64,000 nt of DNA from Salinispora arenicola (GTDB lineage Bacteria; Actinomycetota; Actinomycetes; Mycobacteriales; Micromonosporaceae): assembly GCF_006716065.1 (NCBI RefSeq), contig NZ_VFOL01000001.1, positions 3,162,001-3,226,000 of the forward strand. Reading direction: 5' to 3'. Every line of letters begins with the position of its first letter. The first letter of the stretch is position 1. A program made the translations under genes and the position numbers. The notes beneath the pieces are model-generated. The model was given only the letters and a program-made list of their open reading frames with translations. It made no database searches and was not told the origin of the DNA. This document shows positions 28,532 to 37,250 of this stretch, one piece after another.

Positions 28532-28927
28532 GTGCCGCTCTCGGAGCACGAGCAGCGGCTGTTCGAGCAGATCGAGCGGTCGCTTGCCGAGGACCCCAAG
28601 TTCGCCTCGGCCGTGCGCGCCAGCGACCCGCGTTTTCACGCGCGGCGTCGCCTGCTCGTCGCTGCCGGCGTGGTCGTCGTCGGCCTGTCCCTGCTGGTCT
28701 ACGGCGCGGTGATCAAAACCCCGCCACTGGCGGTGGCGGGGTTCGTCGTCATGTTGGCCGCTTTGGGCTTCGGGGCGCAGTCGCACCGGCGGTCGCAGTC
28801 CCCCGACCTGCATGTTGTGGGTGGGACGACGACGCGCCGCCGGTCACGGGGACGGTCGGGCCGCCGGCCGTCGATCCTGGACCGGATGGAGGACCGGTGG
28901 CGGCAGCGCCCGGAGGGGCGCCGCTGA
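28532..28927 (+). CDS. DUF3040 membrane protein
   Basis: A 131-residue actinobacterial protein. The family N-terminus PLSEHEQRLFEQIERSLAED is followed by a basic loop and two membrane helices (~46-65 and ~70-88), then an Arg-rich cytoplasmic tail. It is commonly found upstream of the mraZ/dcw region; here other genes intervene. GTG 28532 follows GGGGAGGAG. A -10 box TAGACT is at 28451-28456. Function unknown. Confidence 0.85.
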   Translation: MPLSEHEQRLFEQIERSLAEDPKFASAVRASDPRFHARRRLLVAAGVVVVGLSLLVYGAVIKTPPLAVAGFVVMLAALGFGAQSHRRSQSPDLHVVGGTTTRRRSRGRSGRRPSILDRMEDRWRQRPEGRR

Positions 28928-28993
28928 GCCTCACCTGACCGCGCCGCCACTCCCACCCCAACCGGTCGTCGTCGGTCGGGGTGGGATCCCGAA

Positions 28994-31462
28994 TCAACGG
29001 GGAAGGCGGTTGGTGAGCAGCCGACGCGGGCTCCAGCGCAGGGCCACGGACTGGAGGCGGCCGTAGGACGCCACCAGGCGGGCCGAGGTTTCCGCCACGG
29101 CGGTTCGCCACCGCAGCAGTACTGATGGGGGCAGGGCCGCTGCCATGAGGCGTGTGCGGCGGCTTGCCCCTGCGGCGAGGGCCGCGCGGACCCGGCGCAG
29201 GGCGGGCGGCAGCGGCTCGCCGGAGTGCGGATCCCGGGCGTACCGGGCGAGCTCCTCGGCTCGACCCAGCAGCTGTACCGCCGAGGCGGCCTCGGTGTCC
29301 TCGCGGAACGCTTCCCTCGTGAGCCGACCGACGGTGGCGCGGGGGGTCTCCGTCCGGTCGATCCGCAGCCGGAAGTCCACCAACGTGTCCAGCAGTTCGT
29401 GCCAGGCCGCGTGCGCATCGGCCCGTGCCCGGTCCGCGTCGGCCAGTACCACCATGTGGCGCCCGTCGGGAGACGCCGCGTCGGCGTTCGCCGTGGCTGT
29501 CCCGGCAGGCGCCGCTGCTGGCGCTCGTCGGCCGCTACGCCGCCGGCGCAGGAGGGATCGTCGCAGCGCCGGGACGGCGAGCAGCACGAGCAGGATCAGT
29601 GCCCCGGCGGCCCACCACGACCAGAGCGGCAGGGGCCGGTTGGGGGTGCCGGTGTCGCCCGGCAGCCCGGACAGCTCGTCCTCCAGCCCTTCTTCCAGCT
29701 GGTTGGGGTTCGTCGTGGGATCCGACCCCGCTGGCCCCGCCGTCGTGTTCGGCTCCGGTGTGACATCCTCCTCCGCTTCCAGGTCGGGGGCCCAGGCAGT
29801 CCGGGCGGCGCCCTGCACGCCGTACGCGGGCGTGGTGTCGAACGGCACCCAGCCGAACCCGTCGAAGTAGACCTCGGTCCAGGCGTGCAGGTTACGGTTG
29901 GTCAGCACGTAAGTGTCGCCGTCGACGTTGGCACCGTTGGTGAACCCGAAGGCGACCCGCGCCGGAATGTCGGCCGCCCGGACCAGCCACGCCATCGCGG
30001 CGGCGTACTGCTGGCAGAACCCGACCTTGTTGGTCAGGAAGTCGACGATCTCCTGACCACTGGTGCCCCCCTCGGTGCTGAGGGCATAGCTGAACCCGTT
30101 CTCGGTGGCGAAATGGTCGTAGATGGCGCGCACCTTGTCGTACTCGGTGTCACGTCCCTGGGTGAGCTGGTCAACCAGCGTCTCCACCGCCGGCACCGTC
30201 GGGGTGCTCATCTGCCGACGCAGGCTGTGTTCGGTCGGGAGTGGGCGGGCCTGCCGCAGTGCCGACGGGGAGTAGGTCGACCGCACGTATTCGAACTCGT
30301 AGCGCTTGCCCGACGAACGCTCCCGGTTGGAGAACAGGACCTGTTGGTTCGTGTCGTAGAACCACTTGCCGTTCAGGCCCTGGATCCGCACCGGCTCGGC
30401 GTACACCGGCAGCAGCGGCATCTCGAAACTCTCCATCACCTCGACCGTCGCCCGGTAACGGCTGCGTTCGATCCCCTCCCGGTCCGGCTCGGCCGGGCGC
30501 AGCTCCCGGCTGGCCGACGAGCCACTGGGGGCCCGCGCCCGGAAGCCATCGGTACGCAGGTGGTCGGCGACGCCGAACCGTAGGTAGAAGGGGGACGACT
30601 CGTCGGTGGTCACCTTCACCATGTCGGTGACCTCGTTCTGGTTGAGTTGACCGGTGAGCGCGGAGAACAGGTCGACCCGACCGTTGGTGGCCCGGCCCGA
30701 TCCGCCCGTGCCCTCCCCGGTGCCCGAACCGATCGTGTCGAGCAGACCGCCGGCCATCCCCGGCGCCGCCAGCGGCAGCACGACCGCGACCACGACCCCC
30801 ACTGCCGCGAGCCGTCGACCAGCAGAGGACAGCGGGGACGCCGCCCACACGTCCACGCCCCGGCCGTCGCCGGTGAAGCGTCGGCCGAACCGGCGGACGC
30901 GGCCGACGTTGTCGGCGACCAGCAGCCACAGGTAGCCGGCCGCGCCGATGATGAAGGGCGCCGGGGGGACGCTGTCCACGTAGACCGCCACCGGGACCGA
31001 GTAGATGGCCAGCATCGGCAGGCCTGCCAGCGCCGGCTTGCGTAACTCGACCGCCACCAGATCGACCAGCACGGCGACCCCGCCGACGCCGAGCACAGCG
31101 AGGAACAGCATCGGGTCGGTGTCCGGCACCTTCACTCCGTAGGAGCGCATGTCCACCAGCGACGCCTCGGCCAGACTCCCGAAATGCCCGACGGTGGACG
31201 GGGTCGGCACCACGCCCAGCAGCTCGGCGCCGGAGGGAAACAGCCAGGTCAGGGCGAGCATCAGGCCGCCGAGCATGGCCAGCACCTGCCCCCACAGCGG
31301 GATCCGTCCCAGCCGGGCCAGGGCGGCCACCGCGGCCACCACCGCGACGGTGATGGTCGACTGGACCAGCCACGTCCAGCGGTCGAAGATGGCCGACAGT
31401 GGTGCCGCGGCGAGCAGTGTCGCGGCGGCGGCGACCAAGCCCAGGTTCCGCTTGGCGATCAT
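28994..31462 (-). CDS. TgpA-like transglutaminase membrane protein
   Basis: An 822-residue protein of the DUF3488/transglutaminase-like family. About six N-terminal membrane helices (~10-245) lead to an extracytoplasmic transglutaminase-like domain with the triad cysteine in VGFCQQYAAAMAWLVRAADI, the histidine in LHAWTEVYFDG and the aspartate in FDTTPAYG. One C-terminal helix (WAAGALILLVLLAVPAL) and a cytoplasmic tail follow. ATG 31462 was chosen; the longer frame to 31615 reads through the DUF58 gene's duplicated end. It is the third gene of the moxR-DUF58 operon, a set often linked to cell-surface protein assembly. Confidence 0.88.
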   Translation of the reverse strand: MIAKRNLGLVAAAATLLAAAPLSAIFDRWTWLVQSTITVAVVAAVAALARLGRIPLWGQVLAMLGGLMLALTWLFPSGAELLGVVPTPSTVGHFGSLAEASLVDMRSYGVKVPDTDPMLFLAVLGVGGVAVLVDLVAVELRKPALAGLPMLAIYSVPVAVYVDSVPPAPFIIGAAGYLWLLVADNVGRVRRFGRRFTGDGRGVDVWAASPLSSAGRRLAAVGVVVAVVLPLAAPGMAGGLLDTIGSGTGEGTGGSGRATNGRVDLFSALTGQLNQNEVTDMVKVTTDESSPFYLRFGVADHLRTDGFRARAPSGSSASRELRPAEPDREGIERSRYRATVEVMESFEMPLLPVYAEPVRIQGLNGKWFYDTNQQVLFSNRERSSGKRYEFEYVRSTYSPSALRQARPLPTEHSLRRQMSTPTVPAVETLVDQLTQGRDTEYDKVRAIYDHFATENGFSYALSTEGGTSGQEIVDFLTNKVGFCQQYAAAMAWLVRAADIPARVAFGFTNGANVDGDTYVLTNRNLHAWTEVYFDGFGWVPFDTTPAYGVQGAARTAWAPDLEAEEDVTPEPNTTAGPAGSDPTTNPNQLEEGLEDELSGLPGDTGTPNRPLPLWSWWAAGALILLVLLAVPALRRSLLRRRRSGRRAPAAAPAGTATANADAASPDGRHMVVLADADRARADAHAAWHELLDTLVDFRLRIDRTETPRATVGRLTREAFREDTEAASAVQLLGRAEELARYARDPHSGEPLPPALRRVRAALAAGASRRTRLMAAALPPSVLLRWRTAVAETSARLVASYGRLQSVALRWSPRRLLTNRLPR

Positions 31463-31478
31463 GCGCGTAGCCTTCCGT

Positions 31479-31550
31479 TCATCGTCTGCTGGCCACGGCT
31501 TCGGCCGAGGCGGCTCATCGTCTGCTGGCCACGGTCTCGGCCGAGGCGGC
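31479..31550 (-). repeat. 36-bp tandem duplication at the DUF58 stop codon
   Basis: 31479-31514 and 31515-31550 are 36-bp copies with two adjacent differences. The upstream (minus-strand) copy encodes the last residues of the DUF58 protein, AASAETVASRR, and its stop; the second copy repeats the same codons and stop in frame after it. The length is a multiple of three, so the reading phase is kept. Confidence 0.95.
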
Positions 31551-32810
31551 CCGGACGGCGAACCCCTGCGAGCCCCGGCTGGCCTGCGGCCACAGTGCCG
31601 GCAGTCGGGAGCCACGGTCGACGCCGATCACACGCCAGCCACTGCGCAACAGCGCGAGCGCGGCACTGGCGTGTGCGTCGTCGGCCTCGGTCCGGGCCCT
31701 TGTCGGCATGGTCAGCCAGGTGGAGCTGTCCTGCAGGAACGCCACGCAGGTGGCGCCGCTACCGCGCAGGGTGGCCAGCAGTTCGGCTTCAACGGTGCTC
31801 AGCGTCCCCAACAGGCCGATGACCAGGCCGCTGTCCGTGCGCTGACGAACCTTCCGTACCAGCGTGGCTATCTCGATCCGCTGGTCGAGTCGGGCGTCGG
31901 CGAGGCTCTCCAGAAGCAGTCCGTCACCGGTCGTCTCCGTCGCGTCGATATCGGCGCCGGAGCCGGTCACCAGCCGCAGTCGGTAGCCGCTGCGCCGCAG
32001 GTGCACGGCGATGCTCGCGGCTGCGGCGACCGCCCACTCGAAGCTGGCCGTCGGTCCGTCGCCACAGTGCCCGTACGCCCGGGTGTCCAGCAGAATCGTG
32101 GCGCGGCTCTCCCACGGCTGCTCCTCGCGGCGGACCATCAACTCGCCGGTGCGCGCGGTCGACTTCCAGTGCACCCGCCGCAGGTCGTCGCCCAACCGGT
32201 ACTCCCGGGTGGCCGCGTCGTCCTCGCCATGTACCGCCACCGATCGGGCCCGGCTGTCGCCACTACCCGCGTACTCGCCGGGAAGCCGGACCATGGGCAG
32301 GGGAAAGACCTGTGGGATCACCGTCAACTGGTCGGTGCTGGGGAAGGCCCGGGTCAGCTCGCACAGACCGAACGGGTCGGTCATCCGGACCACCAGTGGG
32401 CCGACCGTGTACCGGCCGCGGAGGTCGGCCCGCACCGTGTACGCCACCGAACTGGCCTGGTGCGCGCCGAGTCGGTCCAACACCACCCGGGGCCGGCTGC
32501 CCAGCGCGTACGGCAACTGGTCCTCCAAGAGAAGTGTCCCGGTGGGAAGCCGGGACAGGTTCTGTAGGCGCAGCACCACCCGGGCGCTGGCGCCGGCCGG
32601 TACGCGCCCCGGGTCCAGCGACCGGTTGCAGGCCAGCTTGTATCGACTGCGGCCGACGTAGAGCGCCGCCAGCAGCGGCAGGACGGCGAGCAGCACGGCC
32701 ACCCGGAGCAGGTCCCGTTCGCCGAGGATGGTGGCCGAGACCGCCGCGGCGACCGCCGCGGCGAGGAACGACCGGCCCCGCGTGGTCAGCCCTCGCAGCC
32801 CGGCGCGCAC
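31515..32810 (-). CDS. DUF58 domain protein
   Basis: A 431-residue protein. Two N-terminal membrane helices (~15-55) precede a beta-rich region, the DUF58 signature (TREYRLGDDLRRVHWKSTAR) at ~220, and a von Willebrand A-like fold (ESRATILLDTRAYG, where MIDAS-like residues would lie). DUF58 proteins work with MoxR AAA ATPases in poorly understood complexes. GTG 32810 lies 1 nt after the moxR stop, so they are co-translated. The C-terminus is in a tandem duplication. Confidence 0.88.
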   Translation of the reverse strand: MRAGLRGLTTRGRSFLAAAVAAAVSATILGERDLLRVAVLLAVLPLLAALYVGRSRYKLACNRSLDPGRVPAGASARVVLRLQNLSRLPTGTLLLEDQLPYALGSRPRVVLDRLGAHQASSVAYTVRADLRGRYTVGPLVVRMTDPFGLCELTRAFPSTDQLTVIPQVFPLPMVRLPGEYAGSGDSRARSVAVHGEDDAATREYRLGDDLRRVHWKSTARTGELMVRREEQPWESRATILLDTRAYGHCGDGPTASFEWAVAAAASIAVHLRRSGYRLRLVTGSGADIDATETTGDGLLLESLADARLDQRIEIATLVRKVRQRTDSGLVIGLLGTLSTVEAELLATLRGSGATCVAFLQDSSTWLTMPTRARTEADDAHASAALALLRSGWRVIGVDRGSRLPALWPQASRGSQGFAVRAASAETVASRR

Positions 32811-32811
32811 C

Positions 32812-33864
32812 TCACGACCTCCGCGGCTCGTACGGTGCGCGGCCGCCGCCGGTGACGGGCCGGTTGTCGTACGACGCGTGCCGGCGTTCGTGCGGCAGCG
32901 GCAGCCGGTGCACCAGGTCGGAGACGATCGTGTCGGTGGTACGCCGGGCCAGTTGGGCGTCGGCGGTGGGGATGATCCGGTGGGCCAGCACCGGTACGGC
33001 GAGTACCTGCAGATCGTCGGGCAGAACGTAGTCGCGCCCCTCGAGCGCGGCGACCGCCCGGGCGGTGCGCAGCAACTGGAGGGTCGCTCGGGGCGACGCG
33101 CCGAGGCGTAGGTCGGGAGCTTCGCGGGTGGCGGTTACCAGGTCCACCGCGTACTGCTTGACAGCGTCGGCGACGTACACCTGCCGGACGTGGGTGATGA
33201 GTCGGCTGATCGTGTTGGCGTCGGCGACCGGCTGCAGCTTCTCCAGCGGGTCGGTGGCGCCGTGCCCGTCGAGCATCGCCAACTCGGCTCCAGCGTCCGG
33301 GTACCCCATCGCGATCCTGGCGGTGAACCGGTCACGCTGGGCCTCCGGCAGCGGGTACGTGCCCTCCATCTCGATCGGGTTCTGGGTGGCAACGACCATG
33401 AACGGGGTCTGCAACTGGTAGGTCACGCCGTCTACGGTGACCTGTCGTTCCTCCATGCACTCCAGCAGTGCCGACTGGGTTTTCGGCGAAGCCCGGTTGA
33501 TCTCGTCGCCGACCACCAAATTGGCGAACACGGCTCCGGGGCGGAACTCGAAGTCGTGCGTCTCCTGGTTGTAGACGCTCACCCCGGTGACATCGCTGGG
33601 CAGCAGGTCGGGGGTGAACTGGATGCGGCGAACCGAGCAGTCGATCGAGCGCGCCAGCGCCTTGGCCAGCTTGGTCTTGCCGACCCCGGGAACGTCCTCG
33701 ATGAGCAGGTGGCCCTCGGCGAGCAGTACGGCGAGCGCGAGCTGCACGGTGGCGGTCTTGCCCTCGATGACCTGTTCGATGTTCGACACGATGGTGTCAC
33801 TGGCGGCGCGGAACTCGTCGTGTGGCAGCAGCCCGCCCACCTCGTCCCAGGTCTGTTGTGTCAC
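32812..33864 (-). CDS. moxR: MoxR-family AAA+ ATPase
   Basis: A 350-residue MoxR ATPase thought to act as a chaperone for complexes with DUF58/VWA partners. Walker A EDVPGVGKTKLAKALA, Walker B LVVGDEINRASPKTQSALLE, sensor 1 FMVVATQNPIEMEGTYPLPE and the arginine-bearing EAQRDRFT segment are all there. GTG 33864 has a strong ribosome binding site, AAAGGGAGG, just upstream on the minus strand. It is the first gene of the operon moxR-DUF58-tgpA and is divergent from the mrp operon. Confidence 0.93.
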   Translation of the reverse strand: MTQQTWDEVGGLLPHDEFRAASDTIVSNIEQVIEGKTATVQLALAVLLAEGHLLIEDVPGVGKTKLAKALARSIDCSVRRIQFTPDLLPSDVTGVSVYNQETHDFEFRPGAVFANLVVGDEINRASPKTQSALLECMEERQVTVDGVTYQLQTPFMVVATQNPIEMEGTYPLPEAQRDRFTARIAMGYPDAGAELAMLDGHGATDPLEKLQPVADANTISRLITHVRQVYVADAVKQYAVDLVTATREAPDLRLGASPRATLQLLRTARAVAALEGRDYVLPDDLQVLAVPVLAHRIIPTADAQLARRTTDTIVSDLVHRLPLPHERRHASYDNRPVTGGGRAPYEPRRS

Positions 33865-34117
33865 GGGCCTCCCTTTCGTCGCCTTGACGGCAGCCCTTTC
33901 GGAGCACCTGGACCCGCTGTTGATTCATGCGCGCGAGTCTCGCCTGCCGCAGAAATCTCACTGGCCTCTCAGGCTAGCGATGTTTGCCATCGCCGCCGAC
34001 GGTCGCAGGTGTTCCGTCGCATACGTCCGGATTATTCGCCCGTCAGGGTAGGTGTCGACGGCCGTTGGACGGGTAGTCGCGCTGCCCCGACACTGTCGGT
34101 GGAGTAGGGAGAAGGCG
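33865..34117. other. Divergent intergenic region moxR/mrp
   Basis: About 250 bp with no gene in either direction. It must hold the promoters for the moxR operon (minus) and the mrp operon (plus). No clear TTGACA/TANNNT pair or palindrome stands out. The mrp side ends in a strong ribosome binding site, GGGAGAAGG (34107-34115), that serves the short frame at 34118, not mrpA. Confidence 0.4.
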
Positions 34118-34183
34118 ATGGCAGCCGTGGCGGTGCCGGGTGCTCGTGCTCAACGCCGGCCCGGTCGCTGCGGGCCGGCATGA
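34118..34183 (+). CDS. Candidate 21-residue leader peptide coupled to mrpA
   Basis: ATG 34118 follows a strong ribosome binding site GGGAGAAGG (34107-34115). The frame encodes MAAVAVPGARAQRRP and then GRCGPA, and its TGA (34181-34183) overlaps the mrpA start as ATGA. mrpA itself has no good ribosome binding site, so its translation may depend on ribosomes finishing this peptide. It is Arg-rich and has no membrane segment. No family is recognised, and the reading is inference from start/stop architecture. Confidence 0.5.
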   Translation: MAAVAVPGARAQRRPGRCGPA

Positions 34184-36930
34184 TCCTCGTGGCCGTCCTC
34201 GGCTGGCAGCTCCTTTTGGCCGTCGGAGCGCCGGCGCTGACCCGGCCGCTGGGGCGCAACGCCGGCTACGTACTCGCCGCCGGCTACCTGGCCGGGGCGG
34301 GCCTGCTGACCACCGAGAGTCCAGTGCTCCTCGCCGACCAGGCGGTCACCGTCTCCTGGCCATGGCTGCCCTCGCTGGGGGTCTACGCGGCGCTGCGGAT
34401 GGACGCGCTCAGTTTCGTCTTCGCCCTGCTGGTGCTGGGTGTGGGTGCGTTCGTCATGGCGTACTGCCCGCGCTACCTGAGCGCGGGCAGCCGGCACACC
34501 CGGGTGTACGTCACGATGACCCTGTTCGCCGGGGCGATGCTGGGCCTGGTGCTCGCCGACGACCTGCTGGTGCTGTTCGTCTTCTGGGAGCTGACGAGCA
34601 TCCTGTCGTTCCTCCTCATCGGGCAGGACGGCCGCACGAAGGTGCGCGGCCCGGCGATTCAGGCCCTCATCGTCACCACGACCGGTGGCGTGGCCCTGCT
34701 GGTGGCGGTGGTCGTGCTCAGCGCGAGCCTCGGCACCAGCGACCTCGATCGGATCCTGGCCGACCCAGGCCGGCTGGCGACCGGACCCGCCTGGGCGGCG
34801 GGTGCCCTGGTGATCCTCGCGGCCATCACGAAGTCGGCGCAGGTGCCGTTTCATTTCTGGCTGCCCGGCGCCATGGTCGCCCTCACCCCGGTCAGCGCCT
34901 ACCTGCACGCCGCCACACTGGTGAAGGCGGGTATCTACCTGCTGATGCGTTTCTCGGCGTTGTTCGGCGGACAGTGGCCGTGGGACCTCACGTTGATCGG
35001 CCTCGGACTGCTGACCGCGATCGTCGGCGCGCTGTTGGCGCTTCGCCAACACGACCTCAAGGCGCTGCTCGCATACTCCACGGTGAGTCAGCTGGGCCTG
35101 CTGGTCGGCGTGATCGGGGTCGGCACGCCCGCCTCGGACGCGGCGGCGATCCTCTACACGATCGCGCACGCCCTGTTCAAGGCGACCTTGTTCATGCTGG
35201 TGGGAATCATCGACCGGCAGGCGGGCAGCCGGGACATCCGGGCCCTGTCCGGGCTGCGTCGGGCGATGCCGATCACCGTGATGCTCACCGTGCTGGCGGC
35301 CATGTCGCTCGCCGGACTACCGCCGACGATCGGGTTCGTCGGCAAAGAGGCGATCTTCGATGCGCTCAGTGGCGTACACGGGGTGCCCTGGCTCGGGTGG
35401 GTAGCGGCCGGCCTGGCGGTACTCGCCTCGACCCTCACCTTCGCGTACGCGGCGCGGTTGGTCTACGGCGTCCTGTCCGGCCCGATCCGGCAGCGCGAGT
35501 TGCACGAACCGGCCTGGTCGTTCCTCGCCCCGGCGGCCGTCGCGGCGGTCATCGCCACCGCCCTCGGTCCGACCGTCGCCGTCCTCAGCCCGATGGTCGA
35601 ACGGGCCGCCAGCGACGCCCGACCTCAGGGGCAGGCTCCCTACCTGGCCTTCTGGCACGGCTTCACGCCGGCGCTCGGGCTGTCCGTGCTCACCGTCCTG
35701 CTCGGGACGCTGCTGTTCCTGTGCCGAGGCCGGACCGACTCGATGCTTGCGGCGATCCCGACCACGTCGCCGTTCACCGGCTACCTGGAGCGGTTCCGGC
35801 GTACGCTGCTGCGCCTCGGTGCGGTTGTGGCCCGGCCCGCCCGGGTCACCGCTCCGGCTCCCTATCTGACCCGGCCGCTACTCGCCGTGGTGGCGCTGGC
35901 GGCGGTCGCCGTACTGCTGGTCGGCCCGCTGCCCGCCGCGCAGGCGGACCCCACCCGGGGTGGGGACTGGCTCGTGCTCGGGCTGCTGCTGGTCCCCCTC
36001 GCCGGACTGGTCAGCACCCGCTCCGCGCTCGCGGCGGTCGCGCTGACCGGCGCGGTCGGCCTGATTCTGGCAGCCTGGTTCCTCACGGTGGGTGCGCCGG
36101 ACGTGGCGCTCACCCTGATGCTGGTCGAGGTGCTCACCACAGTGGTGGTCATGCTCGCCCTGCGGGGCCGGCCCGGCCGGCTGGTCGCGCCGGGCCGGCG
36201 GGCGGGGATCGTCGCCGGTGCTGGGCTGGCGGTGCTCGTCGGGGCGGCGGCGACCGCGGCGACGGCGGCCCTGACCGGCCGCCGCGACCTGTCGCCGGCC
36301 GGCGACTGGTACCTGCGGGAGGCATCGGCGACCACCGGCGGGGAGAACCTGGTCAACACCATCCTCGTGGACTTCCGGGCCCTGGACACCCTCGGCGAGG
36401 CGGTGGTGCTCGGGGTGGTGGCGGTCGGACTGGTCGGGCTCGCCCGGCCAGACGAAGCCGAACGCCCCCGTCCGGCTGCCGTACGGCACGTCGTCGATCC
36501 GGTGCTCGAACTGGCGTACCGCGTACTGGCCCCGGTCATGCTCGCCGCGTCCGCGCTGTTGTTCCTCCGCGGCCACGAGGAACTCGGTGGTGGGTTCATC
36601 GCCGCGCTGCTCGCCGGTACCGCGGTCGGACTCGGTCACCTGGCCCATCCCGCGGGAGCGCCGCTGCTCGGCCGCCTCCGAGCGGTGCCGCTGCTGACGG
36701 TCGGGCTGCTGCTGGCGCTCGCCGCAGGTCTGGCGCCGCTCGCCGCGGGCCGGGTCTTTCTCACTCCGATCAAGTTTCCCCTGCCTGGGGTCGGTTCGGT
36801 GACGTCGGCTCTCGTGTTCGACCTGGGTGTATACCTGATGGTTCTGGCCCTGGTCGTGGCGGCTGTTCGGCGGTTGGACAGCGCGCCGGCCGGGCCCGCG
36901 CCCGGTCCGGTCCGGGAGCGGGTCCGATGA
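34180..36930 (+). CDS. mrpA: Mrp Na+(cation)/H+ antiporter subunit A, fused with B
   Basis: A 916-residue polytopic protein, the largest subunit of the multi-protein Mrp antiporter, related to the NuoL subunit of complex I. The antiporter core is clear: FVFWELTSILSFLLIG (membrane glutamate), ITKSAQVPFHFWLPGAMV with the key lysine, and SAYLHAATLVKAGIYL. After ~600 residues the chain continues into the MrpB-like part, including EVLTTVVVMLALRG and FLRGHEELGGGFIAALLAG near the end, so no separate mrpB exists. It starts at ATG 34180 in an ATGA overlap with a short upstream frame and ends in an ATGA overlap with mrpC. Confidence 0.92.
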   Translation: MILVAVLGWQLLLAVGAPALTRPLGRNAGYVLAAGYLAGAGLLTTESPVLLADQAVTVSWPWLPSLGVYAALRMDALSFVFALLVLGVGAFVMAYCPRYLSAGSRHTRVYVTMTLFAGAMLGLVLADDLLVLFVFWELTSILSFLLIGQDGRTKVRGPAIQALIVTTTGGVALLVAVVVLSASLGTSDLDRILADPGRLATGPAWAAGALVILAAITKSAQVPFHFWLPGAMVALTPVSAYLHAATLVKAGIYLLMRFSALFGGQWPWDLTLIGLGLLTAIVGALLALRQHDLKALLAYSTVSQLGLLVGVIGVGTPASDAAAILYTIAHALFKATLFMLVGIIDRQAGSRDIRALSGLRRAMPITVMLTVLAAMSLAGLPPTIGFVGKEAIFDALSGVHGVPWLGWVAAGLAVLASTLTFAYAARLVYGVLSGPIRQRELHEPAWSFLAPAAVAAVIATALGPTVAVLSPMVERAASDARPQGQAPYLAFWHGFTPALGLSVLTVLLGTLLFLCRGRTDSMLAAIPTTSPFTGYLERFRRTLLRLGAVVARPARVTAPAPYLTRPLLAVVALAAVAVLLVGPLPAAQADPTRGGDWLVLGLLLVPLAGLVSTRSALAAVALTGAVGLILAAWFLTVGAPDVALTLMLVEVLTTVVVMLALRGRPGRLVAPGRRAGIVAGAGLAVLVGAAATAATAALTGRRDLSPAGDWYLREASATTGGENLVNTILVDFRALDTLGEAVVLGVVAVGLVGLARPDEAERPRPAAVRHVVDPVLELAYRVLAPVMLAASALLFLRGHEELGGGFIAALLAGTAVGLGHLAHPAGAPLLGRLRAVPLLTVGLLLALAAGLAPLAAGRVFLTPIKFPLPGVGSVTSALVFDLGVYLMVLALVVAAVRRLDSAPAGPAPGPVRERVR

Positions 36931-37250
36931 GCGGGCCGCTGATCGTCGGGGTGCTGGTCGCGGCCGGAGTGTTCCTTCTGCTCCGACCCGGACAACTGCG
37001 GCTGGTGCTCGGCTTCGTGTTGCTCGGGCACGCCGTGAACGTGCTCCTGCTGGCCGCCGGTGGGCTACATCGGCGGGAGCCGCCCGCCGCCGGCGCGAGC
37101 CCGGAGAGCGCCGACCCGTTGCCGCAGGCATTCATGTTGACCGCCATCGTGATCACCTTCGGTATCACCGTCTACCTGCTGCGGCTGCTACGCCGCGCCG
37201 CCCGGCGAGGCAGTCGCCCACCGGAAACCTGGGACGGGGGGCGGCGGTGA
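36927..37250 (+). CDS. mrpC: Mrp antiporter subunit C
   Basis: A 107-residue protein with three membrane helices, a NuoK relative. GFVLLGHAVNVLLLAAGGLH has the conserved helix-2 pattern, and DPLPQAFMLTAIVITFGITV is the family signature of MnhC/MrpC. The start is set by the ATGA overlap with mrpA, and the gene ends in a GTGA overlap with mrpD. The longer open frame in this phase begins far upstream and is a shadow of mrpA. The segment between helices 2 and 3 (REPPAAGASPESADPLPQ) is Pro-rich. Confidence 0.92.
   Translation: MSGPLIVGVLVAAGVFLLLRPGQLRLVLGFVLLGHAVNVLLLAAGGLHRREPPAAGASPESADPLPQAFMLTAIVITFGITVYLLRLLRRAARRGSRPPETWDGGRR

Noticed and set aside
31462..31615. 51-residue N-terminal extension of the transglutaminase gene
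   Set aside because: It is the out-of-phase translation of the duplicated DUF58 3' end (repeated PRPWPADDE-type segments), so the start at 31462 is used.
34140..36926. Long frame in the mrpC phase running through mrpA
   Set aside because: Only its last 108 codons (mrpC) have protein character; the rest is a frame shadow of mrpA.
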